Made by a program: the position numbers and the translations under genes. From positions 1-9,634 of the forward strand of contig JAQBTI010000069.1 of the NCBI GenBank assembly GCA_027624995.1: a DNA stretch of 9,634 nt, given 5' to 3'. A model generated the notes under the pieces. The model was not told where the DNA came from. It saw nothing but the letters and a program-made list of their open reading frames with translations, and ran no database searches. Each line of letters starts with the position of its first letter. Position 1 is the stretch's first letter. Below are positions 1-5,759 of this stretch, one piece after another. The DNA comes from Chloroflexota bacterium. GTDB lineage: Bacteria; Chloroflexota; Dehalococcoidia; Lucifugimonadales; CATQGZ01.

Positions 1-412
1 CCTCTTCTTGAGCCACGGTGTCCCGTGCCTGCTCGCTGAACTCGAGGTCCCACGTCAAGCCGTTGGAGTAGTCCTTGTGCACGATTACCGTGGACGAGGC
101 GAGCACTGCCTGCCCTACTGAGACCTCGACGGCGGCGAGGTCATCGCTGGACAGGCGAAATTCGGCACTGACCGCGGTGGCGGGCCGTTCCGAGTGGGCC
201 TTCTTGTAGCGTGCGTACCCCTTGCGAGGGTAGTCCTTGATATCGAAGTCGCCGTTCGCGCCTCGGACCGGGTTCAGTCTCGTTAGCGCCTGTAGGAAGG
301 CCGTTTTGCCGGACTCGTTCTTGCCGACGAGACAGGTGACCCCGTCCATCGAAACCCAGCCCGAATCGTCGATGCTCTTGTAGTTGGTAACTCTGGCGCG
401 AACGAGCTCCAT
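1..412 (-). CDS. AAA/SMC-like ATPase, N-terminal part (runs off left edge)
   Basis: The minus-strand frame opens with ATG at 412 and stays open to position 1, giving about 137 residues. It begins MELVRARVTNYKSIDDSG and has a Walker A P-loop at residues 30-37 (GKNESGKT), followed by FLQALTRLNP. This N-terminal pattern, a beta strand with 'NYKS', then G-x-N-x-S-G-K-T, is typical of AAA ATPases of the RecF/SMC/OLD type, which bind ATP and often act on DNA; many belong to phage-defence loci (OLD, Gabija GajA, Septu-like). Walker B, the signature motif and any TOPRIM nuclease domain would lie outside the window, so the subfamily cannot be set. The start is well supported: GGAGGAGG at 417-424 lies 4 nt upstream of the ATG. 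No companion gene is visible on its upstream side within this window. Confidence 0.85.
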   Translation of the reverse strand, partial: MELVRARVTNYKSIDDSGWVSMDGVTCLVGKNESGKTAFLQALTRLNPVRGANGDFDIKDYPRKGYARYKKAHSERPATAVSAEFRLSSDDLAAVEVSVGQAVLASSTVIVHKDYSNGLTWDLEFSEQARDTVAQEE

Positions 413-557
413 GGGTCCTCCTCCGATTCGGTTTTGTGTGCCCGGCGTTCGGGCTGAAGCGTTAGGAGAGAAGCCTATCCAACGTCCAGGAAGCTACGCA
501 AGGAGACTTGGGTCTTTTTTTACTTTTATTAGACGTTGTACATATATAGAAGAGTAG

Positions 558-594
558 TGTCTCCCCAATGAGTGCAGTGACGAGGGATCTAGAG
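558..594 (+). repeat. REP-like palindromic repeat unit, left copy
   Basis: The unit starts TGTCTCCCC and ends GAGGGATCTAGAG. It shares its two ends with the unit in the pyrB-pyrC gap (TGTCACCCCGAG ... GGGTCTAGAG, 3856-3897) and is the inverted partner of the unit at 633-670. The CGAGGGA at 581-587 pairs with TCCCTCG at 656-662, GAGC at 592-595 with GCTC at 649-652, and CCAATG at 565-570 with CATTGG at 671-676. This looks like a degenerate member of a dispersed intergenic repeat family; family membership is inferred from these few copies only. Confidence 0.5.
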
Positions 595-604
595 CCGTTG
601 CCTG

Positions 605-638
605 TCTAAGGCGGTCGTCACATGGCGACCGCCTTAGA
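605..638. repeat. Perfect 13-bp inverted repeat at centre of the REP-like pair
   Basis: TCTAAGGCGGTCG (605-617) is exactly complementary to CGACCGCCTTAGA (626-638) with the 8-nt loop TCACATGG, which can tighten to 15 pairs and an ACAT loop if T618-G625 and C619-G624 also pair. There is no T-run on either side, so a simple intrinsic terminator is unlikely. It is the symmetric centre of the larger nested palindrome at 557-690 and could be a DNA cruciform or RNA hairpin. Confidence 0.8.
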
Positions 639-670
639 TTCCTCTGTCGCTCCGCTCCCTCGGAAAAACA
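633..670 (-). repeat. REP-like palindromic repeat unit, right (inverted) copy
   Basis: Read on the minus strand it begins TGTTTTTCCGAGGGAG and ends AGAGGAATCTAAG, so its ends mirror those of the left unit at 558-594. The two copies face each other around a perfect central hairpin, the arrangement seen in paired REP elements (BIME) or small non-autonomous elements. The similarity is at the ends, with a divergent middle (GCGGAGCGACAG). Confidence 0.5.
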
Positions 671-702
671 CATTGGAGCGCGGCGGACACCTGTAACGAT
701 GG

Positions 703-721
703 AAAAAGGGCGCCTACGCGC
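703..721 (-). terminator. Weak terminator-like hairpin after the GNAT gene
   Basis: On the minus strand, GCGC-GTAG-GCGC (721-710) is followed by CC and a T5 run (707-703). It lies 57 nt beyond the GNAT stop codon. The stem is only four pairs, so this is a candidate rather than a clear terminator. Confidence 0.25.
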
Positions 722-777
722 GGGCGTCAGACCGATACCGCCAGGCCGGTAGAAGCGGGCGTTGGAAGTCCCAGAGG

Positions 778-1455
778 CTAGGTGCCGCGGGCCTCGCTGG
801 CCTTATAGTTGGAGCCGGCGCCCCGGTCGGGGGCATCTGCCGGCTTCAAAGCGGCCTCGGCCTTGCGGGTCTCCCACTCCTGCCGGAGGGCCTCCATACG
901 AACGAAATTCATGCCGCTACGACGGACCGTCTTGACCTCGCGCAGGCCGGCCTTGGTAAAAGACCTCCTTGCGCGCTCGTTCCACTCGAGCGTGTGGAGG
1001 TATACGCGCATCAGGGGCGTATTGGTGAAGATGTAGTCCTGGACGGCCTTGATTGTGTCTGTGCCGTAGCCCTTGCCCCAGTACTCGCGGTCGCCGATCA
1101 TGATGCCCAGCTCGGCCTCTCCACGCCTCAGGTCGATGTCGTAGTACATGAAGTTACCGATGTGCTTACCATCGGTCGTGTCGATTGCCAACCGCTTGGA
1201 CCGTGGGTTTGGGAGATCGATCTCTTCTTTTACGTATCGAAGAAAGTCTGAGTAGGACATGTTGAGCGGCCGGGTGGCGTCGAGCTTGGCCATCTCTTCA
1301 TCGGTACGCCAGGCAAAGTCGGCGGCGGCGTCCTCAATGCGCTTCTCGCGCAAAACGACCTTTTCGCCAGTGATGAACAGCCCATCATCCAAGGCGGGCG
1401 CTACCTGCTTCTTCCGAGACCATGGAAAGGCACTTGAGAACAATATCGACCTCAC
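778..1455 (-). CDS. GNAT family N-acetyltransferase (RimJ/RimL type)
   Basis: A 225-residue protein (from the GTG at 1455) of the Acetyltransf_3 group, which uses acetyl-CoA to acetylate amino groups on protein N-termini or small molecules; the substrate cannot be told. The domain begins near residue 28 (FITGEKVVLREKRIEDA). Motif A, with the acetyl-CoA pyrophosphate loop, is at about 118-134 (GIMIGDREYWGKGYGTD), and the downstream RVYLHTLEWNERARRSFTKAG (150-170) is the conserved helix region. The C-terminal 30 residues are charged, low-complexity and likely disordered. It overlaps the upstream Nudix gene by 71 nt if the GTG is used. A TTG at 1392, overlapping the Nudix stop by 8 nt, would remove 21 residues that lie before the domain and is a plausible alternative; neither start has a strong Shine-Dalgarno. 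It is co-transcribed with the Nudix gene. Confidence 0.85.
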   Translation of the reverse strand: MRSILFSSAFPWSRKKQVAPALDDGLFITGEKVVLREKRIEDAAADFAWRTDEEMAKLDATRPLNMSYSDFLRYVKEEIDLPNPRSKRLAIDTTDGKHIGNFMYYDIDLRRGEAELGIMIGDREYWGKGYGTDTIKAVQDYIFTNTPLMRVYLHTLEWNERARRSFTKAGLREVKTVRRSGMNFVRMEALRQEWETRKAEAALKPADAPDRGAGSNYKASEARGT

Positions 1456-1846
1456 TCTGGTAGGTCAGGGCCGACGAAGCGTCTGAGGAGGAGAGCCACT
1501 CAACGGCGTCGAATTCGCCATCGTGAAGTGATAGGTCGCCTCCCGTGGGCGACATGAGGTAGAAGTGGACCGTCTTATTGAAGCGAACATCCTGTTTCGA
1601 GTCCGCGAACCAGTAGTTGATGCTGCCGATACGGGCCCGGCTCTCGACCTCCAAGCCCGTCTCCTCCCGAACCTCTCGGAGGGCCGTCTGGACTTCACTT
1701 TCGCCCGGCTCAGGGGTGCCCTTGGGCAGACCGCACACGGCGGGCGAGTTGCGACGGCAGACCACTACCTCTGGTCCCGCTCCCGTGTCCCTGTAGACCA
1801 CCCCCCCGGCGGAGACCCGTCTTTCCACTCGTTTGAATAACTTCAT
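1385..1846 (-). CDS. Nudix hydrolase
   Basis: A 153-residue Nudix protein, close to the usual length for small family members. The box G-x5-E-x7-R-E-V-x-E-E-T-G-L is complete at residues 43-65 (G43, E49, R57, E58, E61, E62, G64), so the Mg-binding helix should be active. The N-terminus (ERRVSAGGVVYR) and the NSPAVCGLPKGTPEPGES run resemble diadenosine-polyphosphate or ADP-sugar/NUDT2-like hydrolases that cleave nucleoside diphosphates linked to another moiety; the actual substrate is not readable. ATG at 1846 is the natural start, but the Shine-Dalgarno is poor. A sigma70-like promoter lies 20-60 nt upstream. It heads a two-gene unit with the GNAT gene and diverges from the pyr operon. Confidence 0.9.
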   Translation of the reverse strand: MKLFKRVERRVSAGGVVYRDTGAGPEVVVCRRNSPAVCGLPKGTPEPGESEVQTALREVREETGLEVESRARIGSINYWFADSKQDVRFNKTVHFYLMSPTGGDLSLHDGEFDAVEWLSSSDASSALTYQSEVDIVLKCLSMVSEEAGSARLG

Positions 1847-1873
1847 TGAGGCGTCTATTAACCTATTCAGACA

Positions 1874-1903
1874 ATCTTAGGGCCCCTGCGGAAAGCGAGT
1901 CAA
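1874..1903 (-). promoter_or_regulatory. Promoter for the Nudix-GNAT unit
   Basis: On the minus strand, TTGACT (1903-1898) and TAAGAT (1879-1874) are 18 bp apart, matching the -35 and -10 consensus at 5/6 and 4/6. Transcription would start near 1867, about 20 nt before the Nudix ATG. Confidence 0.5.
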
Positions 1904-1968
1904 GGCACAGTCCGAGCGTCCCATTCCGATCTGATCGAAGGCGCCTCTTCAATCCGGGTCACGGCACC

Positions 1969-1998
1969 TTGAATTGTCCGGCCACACTCCCATACAAT
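1969..1998 (+). promoter_or_regulatory. pyrR: Promoter of the pyr operon
   Basis: TTGAAT (1969-1974) and TACAAT (1993-1998) are 18 bp apart, a good sigma70-like pair (4/6 and 5/6). The start near 2005 would place the whole PyrR-binding hairpin (from 2032) in the leader. A perfect TTGACA at 2003-2008 is also present, but its best -10 (GAATAC, 2025-2030) is poor and its start would fall inside the hairpin, so it is the weaker candidate. Confidence 0.55.
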
Positions 1999-2031
1999 AG
2001 AGTTGACAACTGAATACGAGATTGGAATACG

Positions 2032-2064
2032 CCCTTTAACTCAGTCCAGTGAGGCTGGCAAGGG
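2032..2064 (+). promoter_or_regulatory. PyrR-binding hairpin (anti-antiterminator) in pyr leader
   Basis: CCCTT (2032-2036) pairs with AAGGG (2060-2064), and CAG (2042-2044) with CTG (2055-2057), leaving the loop TCCAGTGAGG. The string CAGTCCAGTGAGGCTG matches the conserved PyrR-binding loop known from Bacillus pyr leaders (CAGTCC-N-G-N-GAGGCTG). In the known mechanism PyrR with bound UMP/UTP stabilises this hairpin, prevents the antiterminator and so lets the terminator form. Its first target gene here encodes PyrR itself. Confidence 0.9.
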
Positions 2065-2117
2065 AGGCGCAGAGGAACCGCTTCGGGGCTCTTGCGCAAC
2101 TCACACTACCTCTTGCC
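2057..2117 (+). promoter_or_regulatory. Antiterminator of the pyr attenuator
   Basis: GGCAAGGG (2057-2064), the 3' arm of the PyrR hairpin, can pair with CTCTTGCC (2110-2117 with one G-U), the 5' arm of the terminator. The same GGCAAGGG recurs at 2122-2129 as the terminator 3' arm, so the two pairings exclude each other. Between them lies a stable internal stem: GCGCA/TGCGC (2067-2071/2093-2097) and GAG/CTC (2072-2074/2089-2091), capped by CCG/CGG (2078-2080/2084-2086). Confidence 0.8.
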
Positions 2118-2137
2118 TGCGGGCAAGGGGTTTTTTT
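2109..2137 (+). terminator. Rho-independent attenuator terminator before pyrR
   Basis: The stem 2109-2117 / 2122-2130 (nine pairs including one G-U, loop TGCG) is followed directly by seven T (2131-2137). It lies 24 nt before the pyrR start codon and after the promoter, so it acts as an attenuator rather than as the end of another gene. Confidence 0.92.
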
Positions 2138-2161
2138 ACGCCCGATAGCAGGTAGGCAATT

Positions 2162-2713
2162 TTGGCAGCGACAACCGGACCGCGCAGGATACTCAACGAG
2201 GACGAGATTAGGCGAGCGCTGACGCGGATCGCCCACGAAGTCCTGGAGCGCAACGGCGGCGCAGAGGGCATCGCACTGGTGGGCATGCACACCAGAGGGG
2301 TCCCTCTTGCCAGACGTCTGGCGGCGTCGATCAAGGAGTTCGAAGGCCAGGAGGTGCCGGTGGGCGCCCTCGACATCGTGCTATACCGAGACGACGTCTC
2401 CCAGGGCTCCCGGCATGTGATGCGCCCCACAGACATCTCTTTCGACATCGAGGGTCTGCGGGTCATCCTCGTGGATGACGTGCTGTTCACCGGTAGGACC
2501 ATCCGCGCGGCCATGGACGCCCTCAACGACTTCGGCCGCCCCGGCGAGATCCAACTCGCGGTCCTGATCGACAGAGGGCACCGCGAGTTGCCTATTAGGC
2601 CCGACTACGTAGGCAAGAACGTGCCTACCTCGCCTGACCAGGAGGTCGATGTTCGCGTCACCGAGATCGATGGCTTAGACGAAGTGATGCTCGTCGCAAG
2701 GGGGAGCCGATGA
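2162..2713 (+). CDS. pyrR: PyrR: pyr operon RNA-binding attenuation protein / uracil phosphoribosyltransferase
   Basis: A 183-residue protein of the usual PyrR length, recognisable along its whole extent (RRALTRIAHEVLERN near the start; IDRGHRELPIRPDYVGKN at about 147-164). It has a type I phosphoribosyltransferase fold with the PRPP loop VILVDDVLFTGRT at 101-113. The family binds a hairpin in pyr mRNA when UMP/UTP is high, promoting termination; many members also make UMP from uracil and PRPP. The start is TTG at 2162: an in-frame TAG at 2153-2155 excludes anything earlier, and AGGTAGG at 2150-2156 is well spaced. A weak TTG start may keep this regulator's level low. It ends in a 4-nt overlap with pyrB. 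Autoregulation is expected because the attenuator lies directly upstream. Confidence 0.97.
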   Translation: MAATTGPRRILNEDEIRRALTRIAHEVLERNGGAEGIALVGMHTRGVPLARRLAASIKEFEGQEVPVGALDIVLYRDDVSQGSRHVMRPTDISFDIEGLRVILVDDVLFTGRTIRAAMDALNDFGRPGEIQLAVLIDRGHRELPIRPDYVGKNVPTSPDQEVDVRVTEIDGLDEVMLVARGSR

Positions 2714-3828
2714 CACAGGCCAGCAGGGTTGAAGAGCGCGAGTACTTGCGCACCCCGACCGAGTCAACCGACGGGGCCCGACAGCTCGCCGGACGACGCC
2801 ACGTCCTGGACCTCGACGACTTCACTAGGGAGGAAATCGGGGCCGTCATGGAGAACACCCGCGCCATGAAAGAGGTCCTTCAACGCGACATCAAAAAGGT
2901 GCCCGCCCTGAGAGGCAAGACGATCATCACGCTTTTCTACGAGCCAAGCACCCGCACACGGGTGTCGTTCGAGCAAGCTGGCAAGATACTGAGCGCGGAC
3001 GTAATCAGCGTCACGGGAGGCGGCAGCAGTGTGGAGAAGGGTGAGTCGCTGTACAACACCGCCCGGACCATCCAGGCGATGGACGCCGACCTGATAGTCA
3101 TCCGACACCCCCAGTCCGGCGCCCCGCATTTTCTGGCGGGCCGCCTCGACATTTCGATTATCAACGCGGGGGACGGCACCCACGCCCACCCTACTCAGGC
3201 GCTCGTGGACATATTCACCATGGAGTCCCACCTTGGCCCGATCGAGGGCCTCAAGGTAGTGATCGTGGGCGACCTGCTCTACAGCCGCGTCGCAAGGTCC
3301 AATCTCTGGGGGCTCACAAAGATGGGAGCACAGGTCGTGCTGTGCGGCCCCCCGACCCTGATACCCAGCGACTTCCAGAACGGCCACAGGAAAGAAGTCG
3401 GCCACCCGTTCACCAATGTCCGAATCGAGACGAACGTCGAGCGCGCGCTGGATGGCGCCGACGTCGTCATGGCGCTGAGACTGCAGCTTGAGCGTCAAAG
3501 GGCGGGCCACCTTCCCAGTCTCCGCGAGTACTCGCGGATGTATGGGATCAACAGCAAGCGGTTGCAGCTTGCCAAGCCCAACGTCCTAGTGATGCACCCG
3601 GGCCCAATGAACGAGGGGGTCGAGATAGACTCCGAGGTCGCTCACGGCGCCAGGTCCGTGATCGAGGAGCAGGTGACCAACGGCGTCGCCGTCCGAATGG
3701 CGCTGCTGTACAGCCTGACGGCGCCTACCCTACACGCGACACCAGATACCGTTGAGTCTCAACAACTGTCCAAGCCTGGCCCAAAGCCTCGTCCCGACAT
3801 CACGTCGAGGAGGGTCTATCTTAAGTGA
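2710..3828 (+). CDS. pyrB: Aspartate carbamoyltransferase catalytic subunit
   Basis: Condenses carbamoyl phosphate with aspartate to give N-carbamoyl-aspartate, the first committed pyrimidine step. The carbamoyl-phosphate site STRTR is at residues 80-84 within FYEPSTRTRVSFE. The 80s-loop lysine is in SSVEKGES (K110). HPTQALVDIFT starts at 160, and RLQLERQ and VMHPGPMNEG follow in the aspartate domain. At 372 residues it is longer than the usual ~310: there are about 30 extra residues before the core HVLDLDDFT and about 30 after the LLYSLT that usually ends the fold. The ATG overlaps the pyrR stop (ATGA), indicating translational coupling. No regulatory pyrI or inactive pyrC' lies next to it, so control is likely mostly through PyrR. 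Confidence 0.97.
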   Translation: MTQASRVEEREYLRTPTESTDGARQLAGRRHVLDLDDFTREEIGAVMENTRAMKEVLQRDIKKVPALRGKTIITLFYEPSTRTRVSFEQAGKILSADVISVTGGGSSVEKGESLYNTARTIQAMDADLIVIRHPQSGAPHFLAGRLDISIINAGDGTHAHPTQALVDIFTMESHLGPIEGLKVVIVGDLLYSRVARSNLWGLTKMGAQVVLCGPPTLIPSDFQNGHRKEVGHPFTNVRIETNVERALDGADVVMALRLQLERQRAGHLPSLREYSRMYGINSKRLQLAKPNVLVMHPGPMNEGVEIDSEVAHGARSVIEEQVTNGVAVRMALLYSLTAPTLHATPDTVESQQLSKPGPKPRPDITSRRVYLK

Positions 3829-3855
3829 CCTACCAGTGTGGGAGTCGTCGATTGG

Positions 3856-3897
3856 TGTCACCCCGAGTCCTTCCGGGGAAGGACGACGGGTCTAGAG
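3856..3897 (+). repeat. REP-like palindromic repeat in pyrB-pyrC gap
   Basis: The unit begins TGTCACCCCGAG and ends GGGTCTAGAG, the same ends as the units at 558-594 and (inverted) 633-670. Its core is a perfect palindrome, GTCCTTCC-GG-GGAAGGAC (3867-3884), able to form a strong hairpin in mRNA. It lies inside an operon whose other junctions up to this point overlap, so it was probably inserted between pyrB and pyrC. Confidence 0.55.
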
Positions 3898-3914
3898 GCT
3901 CCGAAGGCCCATCG

Positions 3915-3942
3915 CCCCCAGAACGGGGGTGGGGCACACCCC
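3915..3942 (+). promoter_or_regulatory. Competing hairpins just before pyrC
   Basis: CCCCC (3915-3919) can pair with GGGGG (3925-3929), or alternatively GGGGTG (3926-3931) can pair with CACCCC (3937-3942). The two share the same G run, so only one can form. They end 13 nt before the pyrC Shine-Dalgarno. There is no T run, so termination is unlikely; any role in translation or RNA stability is inference. Confidence 0.35.
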
Positions 3943-3967
3943 GAGACCGCAAAACAGAGGGCAACGA

Positions 3968-5362
3968 GTGAAGACGATACTCATAAGGGGCGGTCGTATC
4001 ATCGACCCCAGCCAGGGGATCGACCGCATCGCCGACTTGCTCCTGTCAAAGGGCGTCGTGAAGGGGCTCGCCGATCATATCGACCCCCCCGATGGGGCCG
4101 CCGTCATCGACGCTACGGGGATGGTAGTCTCTCCGGGCTTCATAGACCTCCACTGCCACCTACGCGAGCCGGGGTTCGAGTACAAGGAGACCATCGCCAC
4201 GGGGACCCTGGCGGCGGCCCGCGGCGGTTTTACCACCGTATGCGCGATGCCCAACACCAGCCCGACCATGGACACCCGGGCCACGGTCGACTTCGTCATG
4301 CGTATGGCGCGCGAGGAAGGGGCCGTCCGGGTCCTGCCCATCGGCTGCATCACCAAGGGCAGCAAGGGCAAGGAGCTGGCCGAGATGGGCGAGCTGGCCG
4401 AGGCCGGGGCCATCGGCTTCAGCGACGACGGTCACCCGGTGGCCGACTCCAACGTGATGCGCCAGGCCCTCAGCTACAGTTCTGTGTACGGGCTTCCGAT
4501 AATCGACCACTGCGAGGCGCCCGATCTGTTCCGCGACGGCGTCATGAACGAGGGCTGGGTCTCGAACCACCTGGGTCTCAGAGGTGTACCCAACTCGGCC
4601 GAGGACGTGATGGTCGCCCGCGACATCGCGCTGGCCGAGCTGACCGGCGGCAGGCTCCATCTGGCCCACGTGAGTACGGCGGGAGCGGTCCAGGCGGTCC
4701 GCGACGCCAAAGAGAGAGGGCTCAACGTAACCTGCGAGGTCACGCCCCACCACCTGACCTTGACGGACCGGGCGGTCCTGGGCCGCTTTGGGGACGGAGT
4801 TCCGGGCGAGTTCGACCCACTGACCCCGGTGGCCTACGACACCAACGCCAAGGTCAATCCTCCGCTGCGCGGCCAGAAGGATGTTGACGCCATGGTCCAA
4901 GCACTGGCCGACGGCGTCGTGGACGTCATCGCCACCGACCACGCGCCTCACAGCACCGTCGAAAAGCTCTGCACCTTCGACGAGGCCGATTTCGGTATCA
5001 GCGGCCTGGAGACGGCGCTGGGCTCGGTCATGTCGCTGGTCCACAGTGGCAAGATCACGCTGCCCGCGCTGGTTGAAAGGCTGACAATCGCGCCCGCACG
5101 GTTCCTGCTAGCCTCGTCGGCGTCGATCGACCACCGGCTGGGCACACTGAAAGAAGGCGCCCCGGCCGACGTCACCGTCTTCGACCCCGACGCCGAGTGG
5201 CGGGTCGACCCGACCGAGTTCGCCTCCAAGGGCAAGAACACCCCGCTGGCGGGGGCCACGCTCAGAGGCAGGGTGGTGGCGACCGTGGTGGGCGGGGAGG
5301 TGAGGCACAATCAAGAGGACTCTGCCTTGGGACAAGCTGTTCGAAAGGGAAGGAGAGTTTGA
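3968..5362 (+). CDS. pyrC: Dihydroorotase, class I
   Basis: Cyclises N-carbamoyl-aspartate to dihydroorotate. With the GTG start at 3968 it has 464 residues, a little longer than the usual ~430. It is an amidohydrolase-fold zinc enzyme and its metal ligands are all visible: H62 and H64 in HCHLREPG, D154 in SDDGHP, H181 in IIDHCE, H234 in LAHVST, and D324 in IATDHAPH. MPNTSP (94-99) and NPPLR (297-301) contribute to substrate binding. A run at about 274-292 before the NPPLR motif appears long for the family. AGAGGG at 3956-3961 supports the GTG at 3968; an in-frame GTG at 3929 would add 13 residues with no family match. The gene follows pyrB after a 139-nt structured gap and ends 1 nt before the nuclease gene. 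Confidence 0.97.
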   Translation: MKTILIRGGRIIDPSQGIDRIADLLLSKGVVKGLADHIDPPDGAAVIDATGMVVSPGFIDLHCHLREPGFEYKETIATGTLAAARGGFTTVCAMPNTSPTMDTRATVDFVMRMAREEGAVRVLPIGCITKGSKGKELAEMGELAEAGAIGFSDDGHPVADSNVMRQALSYSSVYGLPIIDHCEAPDLFRDGVMNEGWVSNHLGLRGVPNSAEDVMVARDIALAELTGGRLHLAHVSTAGAVQAVRDAKERGLNVTCEVTPHHLTLTDRAVLGRFGDGVPGEFDPLTPVAYDTNAKVNPPLRGQKDVDAMVQALADGVVDVIATDHAPHSTVEKLCTFDEADFGISGLETALGSVMSLVHSGKITLPALVERLTIAPARFLLASSASIDHRLGTLKEGAPADVTVFDPDAEWRVDPTEFASKGKNTPLAGATLRGRVVATVVGGEVRHNQEDSALGQAVRKGRRV

Positions 5363-5363
5363 C

Positions 5364-5759
5364 ATGGTACCCACAGTGCCAGGCAAAAGGACGTCGGAGG
5401 GCCCGAGTCGGAAATTACTGGCCGCCAAGGCTAGAGGGCACGCGGCAGATGCGAAGGGCTTACGGTTCGAAAGCACCGTACAAGGCTACTACGCCAAACC
5501 AGGTTGGCGCACGCACCTGAGGAAGCGGCTCGTTGGTCGGGAGTTCGACCTCGTCGTCTTAACGCACGACGACTGGGGTACAGAAGTGACCCTGCTAGTC
5601 GAATGTAAGGACAAACAACGTGTTACCCCGAGTGATGTTCTGGCTTTTTTGGCCAAGCTCCAGAAGCTCTACGAGAAGTACTCGGACTCCCAGATGGAGG
5701 CAGTGATGGCATATACCGGTGAACTACCTAAGGACGCACGTGAATGCCGCACGGGCTAG
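5364..5759 (+). CDS. Mrr-like PD-(D/E)XK nuclease, probably truncated by frameshift
   Basis: A 131-residue protein with the core of a restriction-endonuclease-like fold: helix residue E36 in GLRFESTVQ, then D62 in GREFDLVVL and the E-x-K pair E80/K82 in LLVECKDK, followed by VTPSDVLAFLAKL. This is the pattern of the Mrr_cat/DUF-type nucleases that cut DNA, often modified or foreign; the target is unknown. ATG 5364 comes 1 nt after the pyrC stop, with AAGGAG at 5350-5355, so it is translated as part of the operon. The end (PKDARECRTG) looks abrupt: Mrr-like proteins normally go on from a 'DARE.A' helix into a final strand. The frame at 5744-5780 reads PHGLVPFGYDSRSF, as expected for that continuation, so a frameshift near 5742-5759 is likely. 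The catalytic residues are intact. Confidence 0.75.
   Translation: MVPTVPGKRTSEGPSRKLLAAKARGHAADAKGLRFESTVQGYYAKPGWRTHLRKRLVGREFDLVVLTHDDWGTEVTLLVECKDKQRVTPSDVLAFLAKLQKLYEKYSDSQMEAVMAYTGELPKDARECRTG

Larger units (their letters stand above)
425..777. other. Gene-free region between the ATPase and GNAT genes
   Basis: I see no convincing gene here. From left to right the region holds an AT-rich patch (about 515-550, with a T7 run at 515-521), a short inverted repeat CAACGTC/GACGTTG at 480-486 and 532-538, a nested palindrome at 557-690 made of two REP-like units, and a weak terminator-like hairpin behind the GNAT gene. I could not pick out a convincing promoter for the leftward ATPase gene, although the AT-rich patch is the natural place for one. 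Confidence 0.6.

Noticed and set aside
502..521. Terminator-like AGAC-TTGG-GTCT followed by T7
   Set aside because: The stem is only four pairs and no plus-strand gene lies upstream to be terminated; more likely part of the AT-rich region near the ATPase promoter.
2003..2030. Promoter with perfect TTGACA at 2003
   Set aside because: Its -10 partner is poor and the resulting start near 2037 would cut off the 5' arm of the PyrR hairpin; TTGAAT-18-TACAAT just upstream fits better.
2764..3510. 248-aa minus-strand open frame opposite pyrB
   Set aside because: No recognisable motif, and pyrB is certain on the plus strand.
3838..4887. 349-aa open frame on the plus strand overlapping pyrC
   Set aside because: The product is extremely rich in Arg, Gly, His and Pro, as expected of an off-frame reading of GC-rich coding DNA; pyrC occupies the same DNA with all metal ligands.
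4160..5044. 294-aa minus-strand open frame opposite pyrC
   Set aside because: Composition (His, Val, Gly, Arg, Asp rich, no motif) is that of an antisense shadow.
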